A DNA stretch of 64,000 nt from assembly GCA_031082315.1 (NCBI GenBank), contig JAVHLC010000012.1:1-64000 (forward strand). Direction: 5' to 3'. Positions 36,908-46,269 of the stretch are shown here, one piece after another (position 1 is the first letter of the stretch; every line of letters begins with the position of its first letter). This stretch comes from Thermodesulfobacteriota bacterium. Its GTDB lineage: Bacteria; Desulfobacterota; QYQD01. The notes under the pieces were generated by a model, which saw only the letters and a list, made by a program, of their open reading frames with translations, ran no database searches and was not told the origin of the DNA. A program made the position numbers and the translations under genes.

Positions 36908-38734
36908 TCATTCCTTATCCAAGACCTCTCGAACCTTTTTTAATAACTCGGCGGACTTATATGGCTTGTGGATAAAGGCGCATATCTCGCCTTCCAATCC
37001 CTTCAGTTCCTTGGTTTCAGCGTAACCGCTGGAGATGACGACCTTTGCCTGCGGATTAATCTTTTTGAGGGCAGCCAGCGTTTCTTTCCCGTCCATGACC
37101 GGCATGAAGAGATCCAGGATAACCAGGTCAATCTTCCCCGGAGATGCGGCATAGATTTCTGAGGCCTCCCGGCCGTTCCGGCAGGCTATGACCTGATATC
37201 CATGCGCGGACAGAATTTCAGAGGCAAATCCCCTTATCACTTCTTCGTCATCAACAAGCAAAACCGTTTCATGGCCCTGTGGATGATCAGATTTATCCTC
37301 TAAAGGTTCTAGAGGTCGGCCTGGCGTCTTTTGCGCAGAAGAATAGGGCAGGTAGATTTTAAAGGTGGCGCCTTTTCCTATTTCACTGGTTACCTCTATG
37401 GCTCCCCGATGCTTTTTTATTATGTTATAGACCATGGAAAGGCCGAGTCCGGTGCCCTTTCCCTTTTCTTTGGTGGTAAAGAAGGGATCGAAGATCTTCG
37501 CCACGGTCTCCTCGTCCATTCCCTGGCCGTTGTCGGCTATGGAAACGAGCACGTAGTTTCCAGGGACGAGGCCCTGCAAAGACGGGGAAGAGGTGTCCTC
37601 TACATAGACATTGCCGGAGGTTATGGTTATTTTGCCGTTTTCAGATACGGCGTCTCGGGCATTAATGACGATATTTAACAGGGCCTGATGCATCTGGCCG
37701 CTGTCACAATCCACCATGCCTATATCCGGGGCCAGGTTTTTTTCTATGGTTATTTTTTTATCCACGCCTGTGGAGAAAAGGGCCAAGACCTCCCTGATGA
37801 TGGTATTGAAGTTTGCAGGCTCAAGGGCGGTCTTTTTAGACCGGGCAAAGAGCAGCAGTTGCTGGGTCAGTTGTGCGCCGCGCGACGCTGAAGTCTCAAT
37901 GGTGTCAACGTATTTATGGAGTTTGGCGTCCTGTGCCACCAAGTTCTTGAGGAGAGAGGCATAGCCCAGGATCCCTACCAATATGTTGTTAAAGTCATGG
38001 GCGATGCCGCCCGCCATTATGCCCAGACTTTCCATTTTCTGGGCCTGGAGGAGCTCAGCTTGAGCCGCAGAGAGTTCTTCCAGTGTCTTTTCCAGGTAGT
38101 TGTTTTTTAGAGATAATTCATTATGCAGCAGGGCATTGTTGATTACTGCGGCGGTAAAATTAGCCACCATCTGCATGATTCTGACGTCGTTGTCTGTGAA
38201 GGCATTTATATCCGGGTGGCTTAGGTTAATGACTCCCATAGCCTTTTCGTTGACGACCAGGGGTATGGCCAGGAGTGACCGAACTTTGATGCGGCTTGAA
38301 TCTACCTCCGTAAATAATTCCGATGCGGCAGTGTCAGGGACATAGATGGCTTTGCCTTCTTTAAGGGCCGTGCCGGCCACACCTTCACCCACGCTGAAGG
38401 AGTAGAGTCGCTTTTCCTTGTCCCCGATAGCGTTACTGTCCAGAAGGTACCTTTTGTCCATCTGGTCATTGGCAGCCAGGAGATAAAGCCGGGACTGTTC
38501 GTTATCCAACAGCATAATAGAACAGTTTTCAGCCACGGTCTCTTCTGCGATAATGGTTACCACCTTTTCACAGAGCGACTGGAGGGCGTGGATATGTTCC
38601 AGGCAGACGCTTATCCGGTTGATTACGGACAGTTCGATGATCTTCTCCTGGAGGGTTATGGTAGTCTCCTGGAGGGCCCGCTGGAGGTGTGCGTTTTGTA
38701 ACTTGAGAGATTCTACTTCCTGCATCTTTTTCAT
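36908..38734 (-). CDS. Hybrid sensor histidine kinase (GAF-HisKA-HATPase-REC)
   Basis: A 608-residue cytosolic kinase without membrane helices. An N-terminal coiled coil (about 1-45) and a GAF domain (about 45-200, ending in [16 protein letters not shown]) precede HisKA with phospho-acceptor His246 in [16 protein letters not shown]. The HATPase shows [16 protein letters not shown] and GKGTGLGLS. The C-terminal receiver (about 485-605) has VLLVDDEEV and the acceptor Asp in [14 protein letters not shown]. There is no output domain, so signal leaves by phosphorelay or the HDOD partner. Its start overlaps the stop of the HDOD gene (TAATG), implying translational coupling. Confidence 0.9.
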   Translation of the reverse strand: MKKMQEVESLKLQNAHLQRALQETTITLQEKIIELSVINRISVCLEHIHALQSLCEKVVTIIAEETVAENCSIMLLDNEQSRLYLLAANDQMDKRYLLDSNAIGDKEKRLYSFSVGEGVAGTALKEGKAIYVPDTAASELFTEVDSSRIKVRSLLAIPLVVNEKAMGVINLSHPDINAFTDNDVRIMQMVANFTAAVINNALLHNELSLKNNYLEKTLEELSAAQAELLQAQKMESLGIMAGGIAHDFNNILVGILGYASLLKNLVAQDAKLHKYVDTIETSASRGAQLTQQLLLFARSKKTALEPANFNTIIREVLALFSTGVDKKITIEKNLAPDIGMVDCDSGQMHQALLNIVINARDAVSENGKITITSGNVYVEDTSSPSLQGLVPGNYVLVSIADNGQGMDEETVAKIFDPFFTTKEKGKGTGLGLSMVYNIIKKHRGAIEVTSEIGKGATFKIYLPYSSAQKTPGRPLEPLEDKSDHPQGHETVLLVDDEEVIRGFASEILSAHGYQVIACRNGREASEIYAASPGKIDLVILDLFMPVMDGKETLAALKKINPQAKVVISSGYAETKELKGLEGEICAFIHKPYKSAELLKKVREVLDKE

Positions 38735-39591
38735 TATTTCATGGACTGCACAAAGCTGTTGATTTTTTCCCGCATCTCTTCTAATTTTTCGCCCAGTTGA
38801 ACCAGGCGATCCGGTTTAATTTGCAATGACTTAAAGGCTGTTTCGCTCAGGCTGATTTCCGGGACCAGAGATAATCCCATATTTTTCAGATGACACAGAT
38901 AGTTGGCCGTTACGATTACCGCTGTCTCTATGGCATATTCGGCCGGGCACGATTCCAGGTTGTGGTGATATTTCAAGCGGTTAATTATGAGCGACGGAAT
39001 TTTCCAGCGGGTGAGGAGCATACTGCCCACGTCCGCATGGTTAAGGCCAAACACCTCGTTTTCCAGATTATAGAGCGGCTTCCCTTCTTCTTTGGCCTGA
39101 CTTACGACGGGTATATACATGTCGTTTAGATAGCGGTCAAAAATTATCTTGCCCAGGTCATGGAAGAGGCCGGAGACGAAGAAGGATGGATCATTGGACT
39201 TCAAGATTTCTTTGGAGATCATATTTGCTGCCGTGCCCACTCCGATGGCATGTATCCAGAACCCCTCCCGATCGAAGACGCTCTCCTCATCGGATTTTAA
39301 GTTGGAAAAGACACTGGTCCCGAGTGCGAGATTTTTGACGGTTTCGAAGCCGAGGACCACCACCGCCCGGTCTATGGCCTCGACCTTGCCTGAAAGATTG
39401 TAGTAGGCCGAGTTGGCAATCTTTAAAACAGCCGAAGATATGGCCTGATCCTGGGATATATAGGCGGCCACATCCCGGGCCGAGGAGGAATTTTTTTGCA
39501 CCAGGGTCAGGATATTGGCGACAACCGTGGGCAGCGTAGGCAGCGACGTTATCCGGTTATTTATTATGTAGCGGATGTCTTTGTTTTCCAT
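38734..39591 (-). CDS. HDOD-domain signalling protein
   Basis: A 285-residue protein consisting of an HDOD domain, a non-enzymatic relative of HD phosphohydrolases. It has the usual N-terminal segment ITSLPTLPTVVANILTLVQK and the core DQAISSAVLKIANSAYYNLS. LFHDLGKIIFDRYL retains HD residues and is followed by NHADVGSMLLTRWKIP. HDOD proteins act as partners in two-component or c-di-GMP networks controlling motility, biofilm or stress. It is first in a two-gene operon with the hybrid kinase, which suggests a kinase-HDOD signalling unit. Confidence 0.9.
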   Translation of the reverse strand: MENKDIRYIINNRITSLPTLPTVVANILTLVQKNSSSARDVAAYISQDQAISSAVLKIANSAYYNLSGKVEAIDRAVVVLGFETVKNLALGTSVFSNLKSDEESVFDREGFWIHAIGVGTAANMISKEILKSNDPSFFVSGLFHDLGKIIFDRYLNDMYIPVVSQAKEEGKPLYNLENEVFGLNHADVGSMLLTRWKIPSLIINRLKYHHNLESCPAEYAIETAVIVTANYLCHLKNMGLSLVPEISLSETAFKSLQIKPDRLVQLGEKLEEMREKINSFVQSMK

Positions 39592-39860
39592 GAGAGATTA
39601 AAACGATTAATACGACTGTTGCAAGCTAAGCGATAGTTATATAAGACCGTATCGGAACTAATCCGGGAATTGTTAACCCCTTATCTCCTATTTTATTACT
39701 CCGGCAATTAAAAAGCCTAAATCCCCCCTTTTGTAACACATAAGCCCTTGGATTCCCTCTGGAGTTTATCCGCCGCGGGCGGGCGGAAATGACAAGACCG
39801 ATGCCAAGAAGTAATTGTCAGATATACAGTTTTATGTTACTTAATGTCGTACAGGAGCGC
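39592..39860. other. Divergent intergenic region
   Basis: It separates the HDOD and flavoprotein genes. It holds a half C-tract repeat (AAATCCCCCCTTTTGTAAC, 39719-39737) and a short CCGCCGCGGGCGGGCGG palindrome (39770-39786). No gene or clear promoter was recognised. An in-frame ATG at 39789 could extend the next gene by 24 residues, but no RBS precedes it. Confidence 0.4.
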
Positions 39861-41030
39861 ATGGGAGAGACTCTTTTTGACTGTGTCGTGGTGGGTCTGG
39901 GGCCGGCGGGGGCCATCACTGCCTATACCTTGGCCCGGGCCGGGTGGTCTGTTCTGGCCCTGGATAAGCGGGTACATCCACGGCCCAAGACCTGCGGTGG
40001 TTGTCTGTCCCGAAAGGTAGATGCTATCCTGCCTTTTTCTATATCTCCGGTGATTGAGCATCATATAAATGAAGTGGCCTTTACCTTCAAAGGGCAGGGC
40101 GAGATCGCATATAGGTTAACTGAGCCATTTGCCTATATTGTCCGCCGGGAAAGGTTCGATCAATTCCTGGCGGCAAAGGCGGTCGAGGCCGGCGCTACTG
40201 TACGCCAGGGAGAGGGGGCTATTTCATTAACCGGGAGCGAGAACGGCGTATCGGTTGAGACCAAAACGGGTTGTTACCGCGGCCGGGTTCTGGTCGGGGC
40301 GGATGGGGTACAGGGCATCGTGGCCAGGAGATTGGGAGAAGAATATGGACATTCAAGCTCTCTTGCGCTGGAGGCGGAAACAGGTATAAGCAGGATGTCC
40401 TACGCCCCGGCGCATCCTCGACCGGGAAGTTGTATCTGGATTGATGTGGGATGGGTTGATTTTGGGTATGGCTGGATATTTCCCAGGCGCCCTTCATATT
40501 CGGTGGGGATAGCTGACTCCGGGGGCACGGGGCAAAGACTGAAGGAGGCGTTTTCCAACCTGTTTGCCAGTCACGGACTTTTAACCGGAGAGAAGCCGGC
40601 GACGATTAACGGCTACCGGATTCCCCTTTCTACAGCCGAGAATCGCAAGAAGAAAGTGGTCAGTAATCGCGTGGCGCTGATCGGTGATACGGCCGGGCTG
40701 GTTAATCCATTAACCGGAGAAGGGATTTATTATGCCCTGTGGAGCGGACTCATCCTGGCCGCCTGTCTTATTGAGCATAGTAAAGATCATTTCCGGGCCT
40801 TAAGCAATTATGAGCGCCGGATAAGGACAGAACTCCATCCCCAACTTGCGGTGGCCGAGCGCGTAGCCAGGCTGCTCTACAGCCATCCCCGGGCAAACTT
40901 TCGTCTCATTGGAAAGCACCGGGAATTGATAGGTCTTTTTATTGAGGGGTTGACAGGCAGAGAAGGCTTCTCAGATCTGCTGTCTATGCTAAAGTGCAAA
41001 ATAGGTCTGAAGGATAAGATAGCGGGTTAA
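39861..41030 (+). CDS. Geranylgeranyl-reductase-family FAD-dependent oxidoreductase
   Basis: A 389-residue flavoprotein. It has the FAD-binding Rossmann motif VVGLGPAGAITAYTLARAGW, then PKTCGGCLSRK, the second FAD motif VLVGADGVQGIVARRL, and GDTAGLVNPLTGEGIYYALW near the C-terminus. The pattern fits the GGR family, which saturates isoprenoid chains in archaeal lipids, chlorophyll or quinone side chains; the substrate here is unknown. ATG 39861 has CAGGAG 4 bases upstream and is preferred to ATG 39789. The ftsB start follows after 2 bases. Confidence 0.85.
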   Translation: MGETLFDCVVVGLGPAGAITAYTLARAGWSVLALDKRVHPRPKTCGGCLSRKVDAILPFSISPVIEHHINEVAFTFKGQGEIAYRLTEPFAYIVRRERFDQFLAAKAVEAGATVRQGEGAISLTGSENGVSVETKTGCYRGRVLVGADGVQGIVARRLGEEYGHSSSLALEAETGISRMSYAPAHPRPGSCIWIDVGWVDFGYGWIFPRRPSYSVGIADSGGTGQRLKEAFSNLFASHGLLTGEKPATINGYRIPLSTAENRKKKVVSNRVALIGDTAGLVNPLTGEGIYYALWSGLILAACLIEHSKDHFRALSNYERRIRTELHPQLAVAERVARLLYSHPRANFRLIGKHRELIGLFIEGLTGREGFSDLLSMLKCKIGLKDKIAG

Positions 41031-41032
41031 CT

Positions 41033-41365
41033 ATGCGGAAGAGATCCTACCAGAAGTGGATCACGGGCAATAAGCTCTGTTGGTTCCTGGCGGTATTCTG
41101 CCTGGTGCTTTTTTTTGCCTATATTTTATTTTCCGCCAGGGGGATTTTTTATCTCCGGAAGCTGGAGGAGAACAATAAGAAATTGCAAAAAGTAAACGAG
41201 GAATTGTTAAAACGAAACAAAGAGCTAAGTGAAAAAATAGGGCGCATCAAGACAGACCGCAGCTATAGGGAAGAGATCGCCCGCAGGGACTTAGGGCTTG
41301 TCAGACCGAATGAGGTTATTTATAGTTTCGAGGAAAAGAAAAGAAAATCTGAAGGAAAGAGGTAG
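41033..41365 (+). CDS. ftsB: FtsB/DivIC-family cell-division protein
   Basis: A 110-residue bitopic membrane protein: a basic cytosolic N-terminus, one membrane helix (LCWFLAVFCLVLFFAYILF), then a periplasmic coiled coil (YLRKLEENNKKLQKVNEELL onward). It ends with the family's REEIARRDLGLVRPNEVIYS block. FtsB works with FtsL and FtsQ to activate septal peptidoglycan synthesis. It sits 8 bases ahead of efp, probably co-transcribed. Confidence 0.88.
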   Translation: MRKRSYQKWITGNKLCWFLAVFCLVLFFAYILFSARGIFYLRKLEENNKKLQKVNEELLKRNKELSEKIGRIKTDRSYREEIARRDLGLVRPNEVIYSFEEKKRKSEGKR

Positions 41366-41373
41366 AGGGGATA

Positions 41374-41937
41374 ATGTATTCGACATCGGACTTTCGAAAG
41401 GGCTTGAGAATCGAATGGGAAGGCAAACCTTATGAGATTGTAGATTTTTTGCATGTCAAACCAGGCAAAGGCGGCGCATTCGTGCGGACTAAGTTGCGAA
41501 ATATGCTGACCGGAGGGGTTGTTGACCAGAATTTCCGATCGGGAGAGCGGGTAGGGCGTCCGGACCTGCAGGAACGGGAGATGCAGTTCTTATATAAGGA
41601 TGAGGAAAATAATTATCACATGATGGACAATGAGACCTATGAGCAGCCCTTTTTAACAGCAGGGCAGTTAGGCGAGACCAGGGATTTTTTCCATGACGGG
41701 ATTGTAGTCAAGGTGCTTTACTATAAGGACCAACCTATTGGTGTGGATCTCCCGACCTTTGTAGCCTTGACCGTGACCAACACCGAACCGGGCCTAAGGG
41801 GTGATACGGCCAGCGGCGGCAGTAAGCCGGCTGTTTTAGAGAGCGGAGCGATCATACAGGTGCCGCTTTTTATCAATATAGGTGATAAGGTGAGGGTCGA
41901 TACGCGCAGCCATAGCTATATAGAACGGGTGAAGTAA
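41374..41937 (+). CDS. efp: Elongation factor P
   Basis: A 187-residue, three-domain tRNA-shaped factor that rescues ribosomes stalled at polyproline stretches. Domain I has LRIEWEGKPYEIVDFLHVKP and the loop PGKGGAF with Lys32, the position that carries beta-lysyl, rhamnosyl or other modification in the family. The C-terminus (VDTRSHSYIERVK) is typical. Lysine at the tip implies an EpmAB-type or other lysine modification rather than the EarP/Arg type. No modification gene is in the window. Confidence 0.95.
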   Translation: MYSTSDFRKGLRIEWEGKPYEIVDFLHVKPGKGGAFVRTKLRNMLTGGVVDQNFRSGERVGRPDLQEREMQFLYKDEENNYHMMDNETYEQPFLTAGQLGETRDFFHDGIVVKVLYYKDQPIGVDLPTFVALTVTNTEPGLRGDTASGGSKPAVLESGAIIQVPLFINIGDKVRVDTRSHSYIERVK

Positions 41938-41940
41938 TAT

Positions 41941-42135
41941 AAGCCCTCAGCCGTCAGCAATCAACTTTCAGCTAAAAATAAAAGGATTCCCCATTTCGCT
42001 GGCTACTGAAAGCTCAAAGCCGAAAGCTGATAGCTGATAGCTGATGATGAATTCCCCCAAAATCCCCCCTTTAACAAAGGGGGGCAAGGGGGGATTAGGG
42101 CTGAGTGCAGACTGCCGAAAACTGACAGCTTGGGA
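41941..42135. repeat. Cluster of CAGC-rich repeats with C6/G6 hairpin
   Basis: CAGCCGTCAGCAATCAACTT and GAAAGCTGATAGCTGATAGC flank each other as inverted copies (41945-42042), followed by the C6/G6 hairpin AATCCCCCCTTTAACAAAGG with GGGGCAAGGGGGGATT (42061-42096). The final part (GACTGCCGAAAACTGACAGC) is again CAGC-family. This fills the efp to BrkB-gene gap. Confidence 0.65.
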
Positions 42136-42149
42136 AAAAGGCCGATTTG

Positions 42150-42983
42150 ATGGGCATAATTCGTACGGGATGGCATGTATTGTGTGGCGCGGTTAAGACT
42201 TTCCTCAGGAAGGACGGCTTTGATCTTGCCGCATCTGTTTCATTTTATTCTGTATTATCTGCCTTTCCGTTTCTTTTTTTGGCGATTTATATAGTTGGCG
42301 TGGTCTTGGGCGCCTCTGAGGAATTCGTTCGCGGCGTAACCATGCTCTTAAAGCAGATCCGGCCGTATCTGGCAGACTTTTTCCTTGAAGAATTGAGAAA
42401 CATTACCATTCATAGCAGTTCGCTGGGATGGTTCGGATTCGGCTTTCTCCTATGGACGGCCACCCTGATCTTTCATTCACTGGAGAGGGCCTTTGGTGAG
42501 ATATTTGAGACCCACAAGGGGCGTCATTTTATCCATTCGGTTTTTTGTTCTCTGATTATGATCCCCGTTATGGGATCTCTCCTTTTTGGGTCTGTAGTTA
42601 TTATTACTATCTTGAAGGCCATGAGCCAGTTTCAGGTGGAGATTGTCGGAGGATCTTTCGTGACTCCGTCAATGGTAGAGATGGGCATAGGGCGCATGGT
42701 GCCCATTTTACTGGTGATTGTCTCATTTACCGCCCTTTATAAATTCGTTCCGGCGGCCAAGGTGCCGTTTAAGTATGCCTTATTAGGCGGTGTGCTTGGC
42801 ACGGTCCTGTGGGAGACGGCCATGCGCATCTTTATCTCATACGCCCTGACCACCGAGACATACGGCACTGTATTCGGTTCATTTAAGACGGCCATCGTAA
42901 TACTGTTCGCCTTTTACTATTCGGCGTGTGTGCTCCTGTTCTGTGGCGCGATTGTCGCCCAATGCAGCCAAATACGAAGATAA
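42150..42983 (+). CDS. YihY/BrkB-family inner-membrane protein
   Basis: A 277-residue protein with about six membrane helices. Family features: DGFDLAASVSFYSVLSAFPF in helix 1, the conserved central region (FGEIFETHKGRHFIHSVFCS) and KFVPAAKVPFKYALLGGVLG before the last helices. Family members were once annotated as ribonuclease BN, which is wrong; the role is unknown, with suggestions of transport or envelope stress. ATG 42150 is chosen over the adjacent TTG 42147. pgsA follows 6 bases later. Confidence 0.85.
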   Translation: MGIIRTGWHVLCGAVKTFLRKDGFDLAASVSFYSVLSAFPFLFLAIYIVGVVLGASEEFVRGVTMLLKQIRPYLADFFLEELRNITIHSSSLGWFGFGFLLWTATLIFHSLERAFGEIFETHKGRHFIHSVFCSLIMIPVMGSLLFGSVVIITILKAMSQFQVEIVGGSFVTPSMVEMGIGRMVPILLVIVSFTALYKFVPAAKVPFKYALLGGVLGTVLWETAMRIFISYALTTETYGTVFGSFKTAIVILFAFYYSACVLLFCGAIVAQCSQIRR

Positions 42984-42989
42984 AGCCCC

Positions 42990-43529
42990 ATGAATCTGCC
43001 CAACCTGATAACGGTCATACGCATATTACTAACGCCCGTATTAATCATACTTCTTTTAGACGCCTCTTTTAATAAGGCGCTGGCTGTCTTTGCGCTCGCC
43101 GGTTTGAGCGATGGCCTGGATGGCTTTCTGGCGCGTTACCTGAGACAGAAAACCGCTCTGGGCGCTTATCTGGACCCCATAGCAGACAAACTGCTCCTGT
43201 CTGCTACTTTTATAACCCTGGCCACCCTGGAGCTTGTGCCGAGCTGGCTGACTGTGATAATTGTCAGCCGGGACGTAATTATAGTCCTGGGTATAGCTAT
43301 GTTATTTGTCAGTGGTTCCGAGGTGCCTATAAGACCGAGCATAATAAGCAAGATCACTACCCTTTTACAGATAATAACTGTTTTTGTTATCTTGAGCAGG
43401 GATCTCTGGGCGGTTATATGGCAGATGCGGGATACCCTGGTATGGTTGACCACGGTGTTTACCGTGTTGTCCGGATTACATTATATCTATTTTGGAGTAA
43501 AGATTTTTAGTCGTGCGAATGAGAAATGA
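42990..43529 (+). CDS. pgsA: CDP-diacylglycerol-glycerol-3-phosphate phosphatidyltransferase
   Basis: A 179-residue integral membrane enzyme making phosphatidylglycerophosphate. The CDP-alcohol phosphotransferase motif is intact: DGLDGFLAR, eight residues, GAYLDPIAD. The N-terminus LPNLITVIRILLTPVLIILL is the usual PgsA start, and about five membrane helices are predicted. Length and start favour PgsA, but another CDP-alcohol transferase cannot be excluded. It is coupled to the BrkB-family gene. Confidence 0.87.
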   Translation: MNLPNLITVIRILLTPVLIILLLDASFNKALAVFALAGLSDGLDGFLARYLRQKTALGAYLDPIADKLLLSATFITLATLELVPSWLTVIIVSRDVIIVLGIAMLFVSGSEVPIRPSIISKITTLLQIITVFVILSRDLWAVIWQMRDTLVWLTTVFTVLSGLHYIYFGVKIFSRANEK

Positions 43530-43538
43530 TATATGGCA

Positions 43539-44972
43539 TCAGCTTTTGGCCAGCCGGCCATACTGATCGTCGAACCGGATGATGTCGTCTTCGCCCAGAT
43601 AAGAGCCGTTTTGCACTTCTATTAGTTCGAGGGTTATGATGCCGGGGTTTTCCAACCTGTGTTTTTCCCCGGCCGGGATATAGGTTGATTCGTTTTCCCT
43701 CAGCAGAAAGACCTCTTCGCCCCTGGTCACCCGGGCTGTGCCTCGGACTGCAATCCAGTGTTCGGAGCGGTGGTGGTGCATCTGGAGCGAGAGCCGCGCC
43801 CCGGGCTTTACGGTAATACGCTTGATTTTAAATCCGGGATGTTCCTCAAGCACCGTGTAAGTCCCCCAGGGACGGTGGGCGGTCTGGTGCAGGAGATATT
43901 CCTGGCGATTTGCGGCCTTCAGTTCCGGGACTATCTTTCTGACCTCCTGTGAGCGGTCCAGGGGCGCTACCAGGACTGCGTCGTGGGTCTCGACTACAAG
44001 CATGTTTTCCAGACCTATGGCGGCTACCAGCCTTCCTTCAGAACGAATGAGACTGTTGGCCACGCCTTTCAGGATCACATCACCATGGATGGCGTTTCCC
44101 TGGGCGTCCTTATTCAAGACCTCGTACAGGGCCGCCCATGAGCCTACGTCGCTCCAACCCAGATCCGCCGGTACGACGGCAACACAGTCTGACCTTTCCA
44201 TCAGGGCGTAGTCGATGGATTCAGAGCGGCAGTCATTAAATGCCTCCAGGTCCAGATGGATAAATCCGTCGTCATTCTTGGACCGGGCCACGGATAATTC
44301 TGCCTGGCGCAGGATGTCGGGGGCATGTTCTTCCATTTCTTCCAGGAAGCGGCCGATTAAGAAGGCGAACATGCCGCTGTTCCAGAAGTAGTTGCCTTCT
44401 TTTACATAGCGCCCGGCCGCAGCCATATCCGGCTTTTCGACAAAGGCGCTCACCTTAAAGCCTTCTCCCTTTTTGATATAACCGTAGCCGGTCTCCGGCC
44501 GGTCGGCCATGATGCCAAAGGTGACTAAATCCCCCTTAACGGCCAGATCCACGGCCTGCGCCACTGCCTCATGAAATGCCGGTATCTTCTTGATAAGATG
44601 ATCGGCTGGAAGGACGAGCAGTACGGCGTCATCGCCGGAGATATTTCGGGAGAGCAGGGCGGCCGCAGCTATGGCTGGCGCTGTGCTGCGGGGAAGGGGT
44701 TCCAGGACAATATAAGGGTTCCCCGTAAGGTTTAGTTCGGCGCACTGATCTTTAACCAGAAAGTTTTGTTCCTTGCCCACTACGACCATAGGCGTTACCG
44801 CTCCGGGGATATTCACTGCCCGCAGGATCGTATCCTGCAGCATAGTGCGGTTGCCCACGAGATTTAAGAGTTGTTTGGGATACATCTGGCGGGATAAAGG
44901 CCAGAGCCGCGATCCGCTCCCGCCGGCCAGGATTACCGGTTGCAATATTTTCTGAATATTCTCATCAGACAT
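43539..44972 (-). CDS. manC: Mannose-1-phosphate guanylyltransferase / mannose-6-phosphate isomerase
   Basis: A 477-residue bifunctional enzyme providing GDP-mannose for polysaccharides. The nucleotidyltransferase domain has ILAGGSGSRLWPLSRQMYPK, LVLPADHLI and FVEKPD; a cupin-type isomerase domain at the C-terminus has RPWGTYTVLEE, LSLQMHHHRSEHWIAVRGTA and IPAGEKHRLENPG. It converges on pgsA and stands alone, with no glycosyltransferase or gmd gene nearby. Confidence 0.94.
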   Translation of the reverse strand: MSDENIQKILQPVILAGGSGSRLWPLSRQMYPKQLLNLVGNRTMLQDTILRAVNIPGAVTPMVVVGKEQNFLVKDQCAELNLTGNPYIVLEPLPRSTAPAIAAAALLSRNISGDDAVLLVLPADHLIKKIPAFHEAVAQAVDLAVKGDLVTFGIMADRPETGYGYIKKGEGFKVSAFVEKPDMAAAGRYVKEGNYFWNSGMFAFLIGRFLEEMEEHAPDILRQAELSVARSKNDDGFIHLDLEAFNDCRSESIDYALMERSDCVAVVPADLGWSDVGSWAALYEVLNKDAQGNAIHGDVILKGVANSLIRSEGRLVAAIGLENMLVVETHDAVLVAPLDRSQEVRKIVPELKAANRQEYLLHQTAHRPWGTYTVLEEHPGFKIKRITVKPGARLSLQMHHHRSEHWIAVRGTARVTRGEEVFLLRENESTYIPAGEKHRLENPGIITLELIEVQNGSYLGEDDIIRFDDQYGRLAKS

Positions 44973-45202
44973 AGTTGGCGTTTATGTGATTCAAATTCGT
45001 AAGGAATGGCTAAGATATACAGGTTTTTAGAATTTATGTCAATTTACCGGCTTTATTATCTTCTCCTTCCTATGTGCGCAGGGTCAAGGATTAGGACCTT
45101 CCAGAGAGTCTGTTTTTCTCTGCGGCGTTGTCCTGGAAAAAACCAAATCGTGTGAACTTTTTCATTAAATTGCTGCGCGGCACATGATGGTGTATAGTAA
45201 CT
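44973..45202. other. Intergenic region, nothing recognised
   Basis: The AT-rich leader of manC (44973-45050) may hold its promoter. The rest (45060-45200) shows no open frame, tRNA or recognisable RNA. It is followed by dispersed element copy B. Confidence 0.4.
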
Positions 45203-45350
45203 GATTCCTATCCGAAAATCCAAAAAATTCCGGATGGGGCAATCAGCACTCAGCTATCAGCGTTCAGCTTAAGATGCTGTTTGTCTTGATTTTTTGCTGA
45301 GAGCTGATGGCTGAAAGCGTGAATCTGGAAACGGGAGTTTCCGGATGAAC
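45203..45350. repeat. CATCCGGAAA-ended dispersed element, copy B
   Basis: GATTCCTATCCGAAAATCC begins a 148-base element closely matching copy C at 51720-51871, including CAATCAGCACTCAGCTATCA and GCTGAAAGCGTGAA, and ends GAGTTTCCGGATGAAC. Its right end lies 40 bases before the fabL start. Confidence 0.8.
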
Positions 45351-45390
45351 ACTAGCTAAATTTTTAATCTGTACGCTAGCGGGGTAGGAT

Positions 45391-46143
45391 ATGCTGGATC
45401 TTCAAGGTAAGGTTGCACTGGTTACAGGCAGTTCCCGGGGTATTGGCAAGGCTATTGCGCTTAGCTTGGCGGAAAATGGCGCTAATCTGGTGGTCAACTA
45501 TTTTCGCCATCGCCAGGAGGCGGAAAATACCGCTAAATCTATCCGCTCCAGAGGGGTGCGGTGTTTAACCGTCAAGGCTAATGTGGCTGACGATGAAGAC
45601 ATCAAAGACATATTCGAGCAGGTTAAAAATGAGTATGGAAGGCTGGATGTACTGATAAGTAATGCGGCCTCAGGAGTACTCAAGCCGGCCCTTGAACTTA
45701 CGGAAAAGCACTGGCAGTGGACGATGAATATCAACGCCCGTGCCCTCCTCCCACTGGTACAACACGCGATGCCGTTAATGCAAAACGGGGGGCGCATTAT
45801 CGCCGTTTCCAGCCTGGGGGCCGTGCGGGCTATCGAGAATTACGCTGCTGTGGGGGCCTCCAAGGCCGCCCTGGAATCTCTGGTGCGCCATCTGGCTGTA
45901 GAGCTGGCCCCGCTGGGTATCAATGCCAACGTGGTCTCTGCCGGCGCCGTGGATACCGAGGCCTTAAAGCACTTTCCTGCCCGGGAAAGTATCCTCGATA
46001 ATACCCGGCAGCGCACGCCTGCCGGCCGGCTGACGACGCCGGAAGATGTGGCCAACGTAGTGCTTTTGCTTTGCAGTGATCTGGCCTCCATGATCCACGG
46101 GCAGACGATAGTGGTTGATGGCGGCTACTCTATTCTGGCGTGA
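45391..46143 (+). CDS. fabL: Enoyl-ACP reductase III (FabL-like SDR)
   Basis: A 250-residue short-chain dehydrogenase. It has the cofactor motif TGSSRGIGK (12-20), NAASGV (91-96), catalytic Ser near 140 and the Y151-x6-K158 pair in YAAVGASK. Several blocks are specific to FabL rather than to 3-oxoacyl reductases: NAASGVLKPALELTEKHWQW, TMNINARALL and AGAVDTEALKHFPARE. FabL reduces enoyl-ACP in the last step of fatty-acid elongation and is less triclosan-sensitive than FabI. RBS GGGTAGGA precedes ATG 45391. It stands alone, so a role outside bulk lipid synthesis is possible. Confidence 0.85.
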   Translation: MLDLQGKVALVTGSSRGIGKAIALSLAENGANLVVNYFRHRQEAENTAKSIRSRGVRCLTVKANVADDEDIKDIFEQVKNEYGRLDVLISNAASGVLKPALELTEKHWQWTMNINARALLPLVQHAMPLMQNGGRIIAVSSLGAVRAIENYAAVGASKAALESLVRHLAVELAPLGINANVVSAGAVDTEALKHFPARESILDNTRQRTPAGRLTTPEDVANVVLLLCSDLASMIHGQTIVVDGGYSILA

Positions 46144-46269
46144 GTAAAGAAAAAGGGAAAAGAGACCGATAAAATATAAAAGGGGCAGTAAACCATGCCC
46201 TTATATGTTGGTTACGCTGTTGATATCGGGACTTGATGCCATCTCGAATATTGAGAAGAGGGCTTTATA

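Noticed and set aside
41941-42135. Possible CRISPR array from repeated AGCTGATAGC words
   Set aside because: The repeats are 8-10 bases long, immediately tandem or inverted, with no regular spacers and no cas genes.
45060-45190. Possible structured RNA upstream of element copy B
   Set aside because: Some stem potential but no match to tmRNA, SRP, RNase P or 6S landmarks, so no basis for a call.
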